A stretch of 39,855 bases of DNA from an uncultured Clostridia bacterium (lineage in GTDB: Bacteria; Bacillota; Clostridia; Christensenellales; Pumilibacteraceae): the NCBI GenBank assembly GCA_947589465.1, contig CANQAE010000010.1, forward strand, positions 1-39,855. Reading direction: 5' to 3'. Position 1 is the first letter of the stretch. Each line of letters opens with the position of its first letter. Below the pieces are notes generated by a model. It saw only the letters and a program-made list of their open reading frames with translations, searched no databases and was not told where the DNA came from. Positions 19,630 to 27,922 of this stretch are shown here, in pieces. The position numbers and the translations under genes were made by a program.

Positions 19630-21270
19630 ATGATTAAATCCATAACCGGAAATATGTTCCGTAAAATGATTTTGAACGGAGCGAAACTAATAGATATAAA
19701 TAAGGAACACGTGGATGCACTCAATGTGTTTCCCGTACCCGACGGCGACACGGGAACAAACATGTCGCTCACTATGTTGTCGGCGGCAAAGGAAGTTACC
19801 AATTGCCAAAGCAACAAGATAGACGATATTTGCGACGCGCTCAGCAAAGGCGCTTTACGCGGCGCTCGCGGCAACAGCGGCGTTATACTCAGCCAGATAC
19901 TCAAAGGTATGGCGACGGCTATGTCGGGCAACGAAAAGATCACCGCAAAGTCTTTTGCGAAAGGACTCGAAAAAGGCACTGCGGTTGCTTATATGGCTGT
20001 TACCAAGCCCAAAGAGGGCACAATTTTGACTGTCGTCAAGGCTATGAGCGAATACGCTATGAAGAACGCCAAGAAGAACGGCGACATAGAAATGTTGCTC
20101 AAAGAAACGATAGACGCGGGCGAAGAAGCCCTTAAACTCACTCCCGAACTTTTGCCGATACTCAAAAAGGCGGGCGTAGTGGACGCGGGCGGACGCGGAT
20201 TACTTATAATTTTACAGGGATTCTACAACGTCATTTCGGGCGTTGAGGAGGAAAATCTCGAATTCGACGACAAGGTCAAGGGCGAAGCGATTTCGAAGTA
20301 TGCCGAAGAAGCCCATTTCGATATAAAAGACCTTTCTGATATCGAGTTTGCCTATTGTACCGAGTTTTTCATAATCAATATGCACAAGTGGACTACCGAA
20401 GCGGATATCGACCGTTTCAGGGAAAAACTTATGGCAATAGGCGATTGCGTGCTTGTCATCGGCGACCTTTCGATGGTAAAAGTTCACGTCCACTCCAATC
20501 AACCGGGCGTCGTTCTTACCAACGCTCTCGAACTCGGCGAACTCGACAAACTTAAAATCGAAAATATGCTCGAACAGAACAGGGCAATTTTGAACAAAAA
20601 GAAAGAAGATTTGAAGCCGTACGGTCTTGTCGCCGTGTGCGCGGGCGAGGGACTTTCCGCCATATTCAAGGATCTGCTTGTTGACAACATAATTGAGGGC
20701 GGACAGACTATGAATCCGAGCGCCGATGATATAGCCCGCGCTTGCGACGCGATAGCGGCGGAAAATATTTTCGTTTTCCCCAATAACAAGAACATAATTC
20801 TTGCGGCGGAACAGGCGAAAAAGATCTCCAAACGTCACATTACGATAATTCCCACCGTCAATGTTCCTCAGGGACTTGCCGCTGTGCTTGCCTTCAATCC
20901 CGAAGATACGCTGAAAAACAATATCGGGTTTATGAACGACGCGATAAAGGGCATACGCGCGGGAATGGTCACTTACGCCGTTCGCAGTACGAATATCAAT
21001 GATATGGAACTCAAAGAGGGCGATATCATAGGAATAGACTCAAAGGATATTCTCGCAAAGGGCGACGAAGTCAAGGAAGTCACCACCGAACTTGTGGATA
21101 AGATGATGACAAACGACGTTTCGAACATAACTCTTTACTTCGGCAACAATGTCAAGGAAGAAGAAGCGAATGATGTCGCCGAGGAACTCACGCAAAAATA
21201 CAAACGTTGCGACGTCGATATTCATTTCGGCGGACAGCCTTTGTACTACTATATAATTTCTTTGGAATAA
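19630..21270 (+). CDS. fakA: Fatty acid kinase catalytic subunit FakA (YloV, DAK2 domain)
   Basis: A 546-residue protein: N-terminal DhaL/DAK2 kinase domain (about 1-200) with N-V-F-P-V-P-D-G-D-T-G-T-N-M (metal and ATP binding) and R-G-A-R-G-N-S-G-V-I-L-S, a middle domain, and a C-terminal DegV-like domain ending G-G-Q-P-L-Y-Y-Y-I-I-S. FakA phosphorylates fatty acids held by a FakB protein so they can enter phospholipid synthesis. No fakB is in the window. AAGGAG precedes the ATG. The next element is a terminator. Confidence 0.94.
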   Translation: MIKSITGNMFRKMILNGAKLIDINKEHVDALNVFPVPDGDTGTNMSLTMLSAAKEVTNCQSNKIDDICDALSKGALRGARGNSGVILSQILKGMATAMSGNEKITAKSFAKGLEKGTAVAYMAVTKPKEGTILTVVKAMSEYAMKNAKKNGDIEMLLKETIDAGEEALKLTPELLPILKKAGVVDAGGRGLLIILQGFYNVISGVEEENLEFDDKVKGEAISKYAEEAHFDIKDLSDIEFAYCTEFFIINMHKWTTEADIDRFREKLMAIGDCVLVIGDLSMVKVHVHSNQPGVVLTNALELGELDKLKIENMLEQNRAILNKKKEDLKPYGLVAVCAGEGLSAIFKDLLVDNIIEGGQTMNPSADDIARACDAIAAENIFVFPNNKNIILAAEQAKKISKRHITIIPTVNVPQGLAAVLAFNPEDTLKNNIGFMNDAIKGIRAGMVTYAVRSTNINDMELKEGDIIGIDSKDILAKGDEVKEVTTELVDKMMTNDVSNITLYFGNNVKEEEANDVAEELTQKYKRCDVDIHFGGQPLYYYIISLE

Positions 21271-21280
21271 TTTTTCGGTA

Positions 21281-21310
21281 AAGAGAGAGGGAACGATATC
21301 CCTCTCTTTT
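21281..21310 (+). terminator. Rho-independent terminator after fakA
   Basis: An 11-bp stem (21281-21291 with 21300-21310, one G-U pair) around AACGATAT, with four T at the 3' side. It ends only 8 bases before the recG start codon. Confidence 0.7.
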
Positions 21311-21318
21311 GGTGTATA

Positions 21319-23280
21319 ATGCGATTCGAAGACATAAAAGGTTTGGGCGTAAAAAGAATACAGAAATTGTACGATGCGGGACTTTCGTCGCCGAGCGATC
21401 TGCTTACGATTTTTCCGTCTGTTTACGTTATGCCGGGGATCGGGATTTCGGATTTTGAAGAAGGTTCGGTGGCGCTGTTTGCGCAATGTGAAACCGAGCC
21501 GATCTTGAATTTCGTTCGCAAAGGACTTTCGATACTGAAAGCAACTTTTTTCGACGGAAAAGACAGGTTCGTTTGCGTTTGGTTCAACAGACCATTTGTA
21601 AAGAGGCAACTTTGCGTGGGGAAGTTTTACGCCATAACGGGTAGCCTTAAAAGAACGGGCTCGAAAGCCGAAGTGAGCGTTGCGCTGTTTGCTTCGGCGG
21701 AGCGTACCAACGAGATATTGACGATATACAGACCATACAACGGCGTGCCCTCCAAGATATTGAAGGAAGCGATAATTCAAGTCTTGCAAAATGTTATCGT
21801 TCAAGGACAAATTCCCGCCGAATTTTGCGAAAAATACAACGTTTTGCCGCTCAATAACTGCATAAAGACTTTGCATATGCCGAAAAACAAGCAGGAATTG
21901 ATTGTTGCGAAGGATTCGGCGGCATTGCAGATGCTGGCTCTTGATATAGCCGTTTTTTTGCAAATAAAAGGGGAGAAATCGCAAAATAAGGCAAAAAAAT
22001 ACGCGGACAATTATGAGAAATTGCGAAAGGTTATAAAATCATTACCTTTTGAATTGACCGAAGATCAGGCCCGCGCGGTCGATACCATAATAGCCGATCT
22101 TCACGGCGAAAGGCGAATGAACAGGTTGCTCGAAGGCGACGTGGGCTGTGGCAAAACGATAGTCGCTTTTTTGGTTATGTACTATGCGGCGATGTCGGGA
22201 TACCAAGCGGCGCTTATGGCTCCGACCGAAATTTTGGCGCGTCAGCATTATCTCAAAGCCGTCGATTTTTTCGGCGTGCTCGGCGTGCACTGTGAATTAT
22301 TATGCGGCAGTCAAAGCAAAGAAAGGCGAGCGGAAGCATTGTTCAATATAGAGAGCGGTAACGCGCAAATAGTGATCGGGACACATTCGATTTTTCAGGA
22401 TACGGTAAAGTTTAAAAATCTCGCGCTTACGATAGCCGACGAACAACAGCGTTTCGGCGTGGAGCAACGCGGCAGTTTGGAAAACAAGGGAATTTTTACC
22501 GACAGCCTCGTTATGTCGGCTACGCCAATACCGCGCACGCTCGCTTTGACTTTGTACGGCGACCTCGACATTACTCAAATAAAGTCGTTGCCGCAAAACA
22601 AGGCGAAGATAATGACGAGATTCGTGCCCGAATATAAGCAAAAAGATATGTTCGAGTATATTTACCGCAAGTCTTTCGAGGGCGAAAGTTCGTATGTCGT
22701 ATGTCCGCGGGTAGACGACGAAGAAAAAATGTCCGTCACGGGAGTTTATGCAGATCTGCATAAAAAATACGGCGATATAGTCGGTATGGTACACGGACAG
22801 ATGAACGAAACTGACAAAAACAAAATAATGGAACGTTTTGCGAGCGGAAAAATCAAAATTTTGGTGTGTACCACCGTTATCGAAGTGGGCATAGACGTAC
22901 CCGACGCCGTCAATATAATCATTCTCGACGCCGAATCGTACGGACTCAGTCAACTTCATCAGTTGCGCGGCAGAGTGGGCAGAGGCGGCAAGGAAAGTTT
23001 TTGTTTCGTGACGAGCAAAGGCAAGCAGAGCGGCAGACTCGATTATTTCATCAAGACAGACAACGGTTTCGAACTTGCCGAATACGATTTCAAAACGCGC
23101 GGCGCGGGCGATTTCTTGGGGAAACGTCAGCACGGCAGCGACAATATCTTTGCAGATATAAGTGTAAACGAAGAATTGCTCGGCAGGGCTAAGTCGATGG
23201 CTCAACAACTTGTTTCGAGCGACTTGATAAGTTGTAAGAACAAAGATTTCGAATTTATCAAAGGGCTAACGCTCAATTGA
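21319..23280 (+). CDS. recG: ATP-dependent DNA helicase RecG
   Basis: A 653-residue branch-migrating helicase that remodels stalled forks and Holliday junctions. N-terminal wedge OB domain (about 50-150); helicase core with G-D-V-G-C-G-K-T (Walker A, about 274-281), A-P-T-E-I-L-A-R-Q-H, D-E-Q-Q-R-F-G-V (motif II), S-A-T-P-I-P-R-T and Q-L-R-G-R-V-G-R-G; the RecG C-terminal L-G-x-x-Q-H-G follows. It is a little shorter than the usual 680-700. There is no good ribosome site before ATG 21319, only GGTG, and a terminator hairpin ends 8 bases upstream. Confidence 0.97.
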   Translation: MRFEDIKGLGVKRIQKLYDAGLSSPSDLLTIFPSVYVMPGIGISDFEEGSVALFAQCETEPILNFVRKGLSILKATFFDGKDRFVCVWFNRPFVKRQLCVGKFYAITGSLKRTGSKAEVSVALFASAERTNEILTIYRPYNGVPSKILKEAIIQVLQNVIVQGQIPAEFCEKYNVLPLNNCIKTLHMPKNKQELIVAKDSAALQMLALDIAVFLQIKGEKSQNKAKKYADNYEKLRKVIKSLPFELTEDQARAVDTIIADLHGERRMNRLLEGDVGCGKTIVAFLVMYYAAMSGYQAALMAPTEILARQHYLKAVDFFGVLGVHCELLCGSQSKERRAEALFNIESGNAQIVIGTHSIFQDTVKFKNLALTIADEQQRFGVEQRGSLENKGIFTDSLVMSATPIPRTLALTLYGDLDITQIKSLPQNKAKIMTRFVPEYKQKDMFEYIYRKSFEGESSYVVCPRVDDEEKMSVTGVYADLHKKYGDIVGMVHGQMNETDKNKIMERFASGKIKILVCTTVIEVGIDVPDAVNIIILDAESYGLSQLHQLRGRVGRGGKESFCFVTSKGKQSGRLDYFIKTDNGFELAEYDFKTRGAGDFLGKRQHGSDNIFADISVNEELLGRAKSMAQQLVSSDLISCKNKDFEFIKGLTLN

Positions 23281-23304
23281 GCGGTTTGTTAGGCGGCAAT
23301 ACAA

Positions 23305-24852
23305 ATGAAAAGGATAGTCAATTTCAGGAGTTTTGTATATTCGTCGTTGATGGTTATGGCGACGGCGATTTTTTGCTTGCTTGCGCTCAACATATATTGG
23401 CTCGGTTTTGTATTGCTCGGTTTGTTGCTGTTTGTTCCGATAGTTCTTATGCTCGTTTTTCGTAAACGAATACGTAAGTTTTGCATTGTCACGATAATTT
23501 TGACTTCGGTACTGTGCTTTGCGGCGGCTCTGAACTTTTTTATACGCGCATATACTTGGAACCGGGCAGAAATACAGACGGGCAATTACTTTATAAGCGG
23601 TTCTGTCGAGGACAATTATGTTGTAGACGGAAAGCGAAAAGTTATTTTGAAGAATCTCAAATTCGACGGAAACGAAGTGGCGGGAAAAATTTCGGTAACG
23701 ATAAAAGACGAAGGCAAATTTTTCGAACTCGTTCCCGTCGGCGACGTTTTGAACTTTATGGGACGAGTAAACGTTCGCAAACTCATCGACGGTTATGTTG
23801 TCAAAGCCAATTATTTGCGCAGCGACATTCGTTATACAACTACTGCGAATGCGCGCGAGATAGTGATAGAAGAAGGCAAACCCGATCTTTTGGACACGAT
23901 AAATGTCTTCATAAAGTCCACTTTGACAAAGTGCATGGGAAGTAGGTTCGGGTCTATCGCATATGCTATGTTGTCGGGCGATAAAAACGAAATTACGTCC
24001 GATGATAAGGAGGCTTTCTCGGCGGCAGGCATAGCGCATATACTTGCAGTGTCCGGACTTCATATCGGGTTTTTGATGGCGGTGGTCGCTTTTATTTTGC
24101 GCAAGTTGCGTGTTAAACGGTTGCCGTCTTTACTTATCGAAACGGTGATATTGCTGATGTACGCCGCCTTTGCCGGATTTTCTCCTTCGGTCGTGAGAGG
24201 TTGTGTAATGTTCGAAGTGATGAGCGTCGCTATGACGTTAGGCGAACAAAACGACAGCCTCAATTCTTTGGGAATTGCCGCCACGGTAATTCTGCTCGTA
24301 AATCCTTTGATGATGTTCGAGGCAGGGTTTATTATGAGCATAAGCGCCGTGTTCGGCATAATTGTCCTTTCGCCTGTCATAACGAGAGGATTGCAAAAAA
24401 TCAAGATCCCCGAAAAAATAGCGTCGTTTGTCGCCGCGTCCGTTTCGGCGCAACTCGGAATATTGCCTTCGAGCATATTCATTTTCAAGACGGTGCAACT
24501 ATATTCGGTGCTTATGAATATCTTGCTTTTGCCGCTTCTCAGCGTAACATTCATTTTCGTGTTTATCTCGCTAATAATCGCGCTCATACCGACGTTCGAC
24601 TTTTTCGTCACATTGGTTCGTTATCCTTTGGAATGGATAACGAGCGCGGCTACGCTATGTATGTCTTTCCCGTACGCAAACGTCGCCGTTTATTCGTCGG
24701 CGGCGATCTTCGCGGCTTATCCCGCGTATTTTACTCTCGGCGGCTTCGTCAATCTCGGCAATAACAAAAAGGCGGTTACGGCTGTAAAGTCTGCGTGTTG
24801 CGCGGTGCCCCTCATAATAACGATAGTACTTATAATAGTCGCCAACGTCTGA
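23305..24852 (+). CDS. comEC: ComEC/Rec2-family membrane protein lacking the metallo-beta-lactamase domain
   Basis: A 515-residue polytopic membrane protein. An N-terminal membrane part (about 1-85), an OB-like soluble part (about 85-190), then the Competence domain with G-I-A-H-I-L-A-V-S-G-L-H-I-G (about 248-261) and many membrane helices to the end. ComEC is the channel that moves single-stranded DNA into the cell during transformation. The Bacillus protein (about 770 residues) has a C-terminal metallo-beta-lactamase domain; here the protein stops after the membrane part. Whether it still serves DNA uptake is unclear. AGGCGG at 23290-23295 is the ribosome site. Confidence 0.88.
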   Translation: MKRIVNFRSFVYSSLMVMATAIFCLLALNIYWLGFVLLGLLLFVPIVLMLVFRKRIRKFCIVTIILTSVLCFAAALNFFIRAYTWNRAEIQTGNYFISGSVEDNYVVDGKRKVILKNLKFDGNEVAGKISVTIKDEGKFFELVPVGDVLNFMGRVNVRKLIDGYVVKANYLRSDIRYTTTANAREIVIEEGKPDLLDTINVFIKSTLTKCMGSRFGSIAYAMLSGDKNEITSDDKEAFSAAGIAHILAVSGLHIGFLMAVVAFILRKLRVKRLPSLLIETVILLMYAAFAGFSPSVVRGCVMFEVMSVAMTLGEQNDSLNSLGIAATVILLVNPLMMFEAGFIMSISAVFGIIVLSPVITRGLQKIKIPEKIASFVAASVSAQLGILPSSIFIFKTVQLYSVLMNILLLPLLSVTFIFVFISLIIALIPTFDFFVTLVRYPLEWITSAATLCMSFPYANVAVYSSAAIFAAYPAYFTLGGFVNLGNNKKAVTAVKSACCAVPLIITIVLIIVANV

Positions 24853-24891
24853 TTTTTAATAAAAATTTGCCGTATTGCAGATATTTATTAT

Positions 24892-25455
24892 ATGCTTACG
24901 GCATTATGTTTGATCTTGATAGTGCTCGGCGGGTTGGCTGTGTCCATTATTTCGCAAGCGGAACTGATAGCGGACGTATTTTTAAATAAATACGAACTTT
25001 CTTTTTATTTATTTTGGATAAGAATTATTACCATAACCGCGAGTTTCGTAACCGAAACGGACGAATTGCCGAAAATAACGATAAAAAACAAGAACAAGAC
25101 GCTTGCCGAAATCAAGTTCGACAGTTTGAAGTCGGGCGGCGCGAAACAGTCGCTTGCCGACGCCTTTCCTAAGTTGTTTCGAAATCTCGACATAATAAAT
25201 CTCGAAGTTTCGGCTGAACTCGGCATTACTGACTCATTCGGGACCGCAATGATTTCGATGCTTGCGGTGAATTTACTCAATGCCGCTGTTTTGTATTTGA
25301 TCAACAAGCAAAAGGTGTCCGTAAACGCTGACGTAAAGGCAAATTTCGACGTCAAAACAATATTTTTGCATCTAAATAGCATATTTTCCATAACACTAGC
25401 AGACATTATATACGGTATTATTTTCGGTAAAAAAGGAGGAAAAAATGATAGTTGA
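24892..25455 (+). CDS. DUF2953-like membrane-anchored protein (YtfI type)
   Basis: A 187-residue protein with an N-terminal membrane helix (about 1-25) and a mixed alpha/beta body; the middle part (about 100-160) has the I-x-L-x-V-S-A-E-L-G-I-T-D-S-F-G-T-A pattern seen in DUF2953 proteins, in which a polypeptide is usually followed by GerW. The call leans on context: it overlaps gerW by 11 bp, as DUF2953 (ytfI) does in Bacillus and clostridia. Function is unknown; a sporulation link is inferred. No clear ribosome site precedes ATG 24892. Confidence 0.65.
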   Translation: MLTALCLILIVLGGLAVSIISQAELIADVFLNKYELSFYLFWIRIITITASFVTETDELPKITIKNKNKTLAEIKFDSLKSGGAKQSLADAFPKLFRNLDIINLEVSAELGITDSFGTAMISMLAVNLLNAAVLYLINKQKVSVNADVKANFDVKTIFLHLNSIFSITLADIIYGIIFGKKGGKNDS

Positions 25456-25825
25456 AAACGATCATCCGATAGAGAGGATAATGGACAATGCGTTCGTCAA
25501 GATACGCAGTTTTGTCGATACGGACACGGTTATAGGCACTCCCGTAACTACTGCGGACGGTTTGTCTATTATTCCCATAAGCAAGGTGAGCATGGGATTT
25601 TTGACGGGCGGAGGCGAATACAGCGACTTGTCCGAAAAGCAAAAGGACGAATTCCCGTTTGCGGGCGGAAGCGGAGCGGGTGTATCCGTACAGCCGCTCG
25701 GATTTTTGGTAAGCGACGGTAGGAGCGTAAAACTCGTAAATGTAGGCGACAAAAGCCCGTTCGAAAAATTGTTGGACATAGCGCCCGATATCGTTGACGC
25801 GGTGATGGGGAAAATAAAGAAATGA
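25445..25825 (+). CDS. gerW: GerW/YtfJ-family sporulation protein
   Basis: A 126-residue YtfJ protein: N-D-H-P-I-E-R-I-M-D-N-A-F-x-K-I-R-S near the start, the core G-T-P-V-T-T-A-D-G-L-S-I-I-P-I-S-K-V-S-M-G-F, a Gly-rich stretch F-A-G-G-S-G-A-G-V-S-V-Q-P, and the G-F-L-V segment. In Bacillus GerW is a forespore protein needed for germination with L-alanine. It has a strong GGAGG (25436-25440) and overlaps both neighbours (11 bp upstream, 4 bp with dacF). Confidence 0.93.
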   Translation: MIVENDHPIERIMDNAFVKIRSFVDTDTVIGTPVTTADGLSIIPISKVSMGFLTGGGEYSDLSEKQKDEFPFAGGSGAGVSVQPLGFLVSDGRSVKLVNVGDKSPFEKLLDIAPDIVDAVMGKIKK

Positions 25826-26946
25826 GGAAAAAGGCTGTTGCGACGATAGCCGTTATGCTTATTCTTGCTTCGATGTGCGCCTTTGGCGGAAATGCGTATG
25901 CTTCTTTCGGCGCGGCTTTCGAGAACGTCGAGTGCAGCGCGGCGGCTATGGCGACTATGGAACTTATGAGCGAAAGGCTCATTATGGAGAAAAATTGCCA
26001 TACTCGCTTGCCAATGGCGAGTACAACGAAGATCATGACGGCTATAACGGTGATCGAACATACAAAGTCCCTCGATAAGACGGTAGATATTCCCGATGAG
26101 GCGGTGGGTGTTGAGGGTTCGTCGATCTATCTTATGCACGGCGAACGGCTCAGCATAAGAGATCTGCTTTACGGACTTATGCTGCAATCGGGGAATGACT
26201 GCGCCGTGGCGCTTGCGATCGTCACGGGTGGAAGCGTGGAGCATTTTGCCGAAATGATGAACGACCTTGCCGCGCAAATAGGGGCATTTGATACGCATTT
26301 CGTAAATCCGCACGGACTCCATGACGACGATCATTATACTACGGCGTACGACCTTGCGCTCATTTCCGCCTATGCCATGCGTAATCCCGTATTCGAAGAA
26401 ATAGTCGGGACGAAAGTGCGAAAAACCACCTGGAAAGATCACGATTACGGCAGGGTGATAACCAATAAGAACAAGATATTATCGAGGTTTGACGGCGGTT
26501 GCGGCATAAAGACGGGATATACGAAAAAGGCGGGACGTTGCCTTGTTGCGGCGGCAAAACGCAACGGAAGCACGATCATCTGCGTCGTTCTCAATTGCGG
26601 ACCGATGTTCGAAGAATGTTCGCGATTGATGAATTTGGCGTTCGATAGGCTTGTTATGACAGACATAATTAGCACAAACAAGCCGATAAAGCGCGTAAAA
26701 GTCGAGGGTGGCGAACGAGATTATGTGGACGTCGGGCTTGAATCGTGTATTCATTATCCTTTTACGAAAGAGGAAGTGCAAAGGCTGGAAATAAGGTACG
26801 AACTTCCCGATAAATTGAACGCTCCGGTGAATAAAGGCGAAAAAATAGGAAAAGTTTATTTTTACCTCGATAATCGGTTGATTTTTTTCGAAGATTTGTT
26901 TACTATGGATAGTGTCGATGGAGAATCTTTTTTCGATTTCGATTGA
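25822..26946 (+). CDS. dacF: D-alanyl-D-alanine carboxypeptidase (DacF/DacB type)
   Basis: A 374-residue penicillin-binding protein of family S11. N-terminal signal peptide (about 1-28, ending A-Y-A-S). Catalytic motifs: S-T-T-K (67-70) with nucleophile Ser67, S-G-N (123-125) and K-T-G (230-232), then a PBP5 C-terminal domain (about 275-350). It trims pentapeptides in peptidoglycan; in spore formers this type acts on spore cortex. Next to gerW, a sporulation role is likely but a vegetative one is possible. In related bacteria spmA-spmB often follow; here rluB does. Confidence 0.94.
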   Translation: MRKKAVATIAVMLILASMCAFGGNAYASFGAAFENVECSAAAMATMELMSERLIMEKNCHTRLPMASTTKIMTAITVIEHTKSLDKTVDIPDEAVGVEGSSIYLMHGERLSIRDLLYGLMLQSGNDCAVALAIVTGGSVEHFAEMMNDLAAQIGAFDTHFVNPHGLHDDDHYTTAYDLALISAYAMRNPVFEEIVGTKVRKTTWKDHDYGRVITNKNKILSRFDGGCGIKTGYTKKAGRCLVAAAKRNGSTIICVVLNCGPMFEECSRLMNLAFDRLVMTDIISTNKPIKRVKVEGGERDYVDVGLESCIHYPFTKEEVQRLEIRYELPDKLNAPVNKGEKIGKVYFYLDNRLIFFEDLFTMDSVDGESFFDFD

Positions 26947-26954
26947 ATTACGAA

Positions 26955-26996
26955 CGAAGATCCTTTAAGACAAATTCTTTTTAAGGAATATCTTCG
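26955..26996 (+). promoter_or_regulatory. Hairpin that can hide the rluB ribosome site
   Basis: CGAAGAT (26955-26961) pairs with ATCTTCG (26990-26996), and CCTT (26962-26965) pairs with AAGG (26983-26986) across a 3-base bulge. The second arm is the rluB Shine-Dalgarno sequence, and the stem ends one base before the ATG. Confidence 0.4.
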
Positions 26997-26997
26997 A

Positions 26998-27702
26998 ATG
27001 AGAATAAACAAATATCTTGCGGGGTGCGGATTGGACAGCCGTCGCAAATGCGAAGCATATGTGCTGGACGGGCGAGTTAAGATCAACGGAAAAGTCGTTA
27101 CGAAACTTTCTACCGAAGTAAGCGACCGCGACGAGGTCACCGTAGACGACAAGAAAGTCAAGCCCATAAACAAGCACGTATATATAATGATGAATAAGCC
27201 GAAAGGTTACGTTTGCACAAAGAGCGACGAATTCGGTCGCAAAACCGTTTTCGACCTTATCAAGGGTCACGGCGAACGTATATTTTCGGTCGGCAGACTC
27301 GACTATGATACCGAGGGCCTACTCATTCTTACCACCGACGGCGATCTCAGCAACAGGCTCACTCATCCGCGCAACGAGATCACCAAAACTTATATTGCCA
27401 AGGTCGAGGGTGAAGTAGACGAAAAATCCCTTGCGGAATTGCGCGGCGGCATAATCCTCGACGGAGTTATGACGAAAAAGTGCAGAATAAAGTTAATAGA
27501 ACTCAAAGACGGCATAAGCAAATTCGAAGTTGTGATCGGCGAGGGCAGAAACAGGCAGGTGCGCAGAATGTTCGAGCATATAAACAAAGAAGTGATTTTT
27601 TTGAAACGCACGGCAATCGGCGATCTCAAACTCAGCGGACTCGATAGAGGCGAATATCGGGATCTCACTCCTGCGGAAGTGAATTATCTCAAATTCGTTT
27701 GA
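26998..27702 (+). CDS. rluB: 23S rRNA pseudouridine synthase, RluB/RsuA family
   Basis: A 234-residue enzyme that makes pseudouridine in rRNA. N-terminal S4 RNA-binding domain (1-60: R-I-N-K-Y-L-A-G-C-G), catalytic domain with M-N-K-P-K-G-Y, G-R-L-D-Y-D-T-E-G-L-L (catalytic Asp) and L-T-H-P-R-N-E-I, and the family C-terminal G-R-N-R-Q-V-R-R-M-F. RluB (position 2605) is the likely member from context after dacF, but related RsuA-type enzymes share these motifs. AAGGA precedes ATG 26998. Confidence 0.93.
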   Translation: MRINKYLAGCGLDSRRKCEAYVLDGRVKINGKVVTKLSTEVSDRDEVTVDDKKVKPINKHVYIMMNKPKGYVCTKSDEFGRKTVFDLIKGHGERIFSVGRLDYDTEGLLILTTDGDLSNRLTHPRNEITKTYIAKVEGEVDEKSLAELRGGIILDGVMTKKCRIKLIELKDGISKFEVVIGEGRNRQVRRMFEHINKEVIFLKRTAIGDLKLSGLDRGEYRDLTPAEVNYLKFV

Positions 27703-27772
27703 CGATTCGCCGCCGAAACGCGCGTTTTGAGTGGCAACGAGATAATTTAACTTAAAAGCAAAAATAAAATTC

Positions 27773-27805
27773 AAAAACGATTCTTAAAAGAGAGAGTCGT
27801 TTTTT
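27773..27805 (+). terminator. Rho-independent terminator after rluB
   Basis: AAAAACGATTCT (27773-27784) pairs with AGAGTCGTTTTT (27793-27804, one G-U) around an 8-base loop, with T to 27805. It separates the gerW-rluB group from the decarboxylase operon. Confidence 0.8.
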
Positions 27806-27841
27806 CAGTTAAAATATTCTTTTTTCCCGACCGCTTTTTGC

Positions 27842-27870
27842 TTGCTTTTTTATTTCTTAAAGTATATAAT
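27842..27870 (+). promoter_or_regulatory. sigma-A promoter of the decarboxylase operon
   Basis: TTGCTT (27842-27847), 17-bp spacer, TATAAT (27865-27870). Expected start about 27877, leaving a leader of about 46 bases with GGAGG at 27911-27915. Confidence 0.7.
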
Positions 27871-27922
27871 TGTATCGTGAAAATTCGGGCTGAATTTTCA
27901 ACATTAAAACGGAGGCTTTTTG

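Noticed and set aside
21040..21984. 314-codon open frame on the - strand over the fakA-recG junction
   Set aside because: Opposes two real genes and the terminator between them; no start signals.
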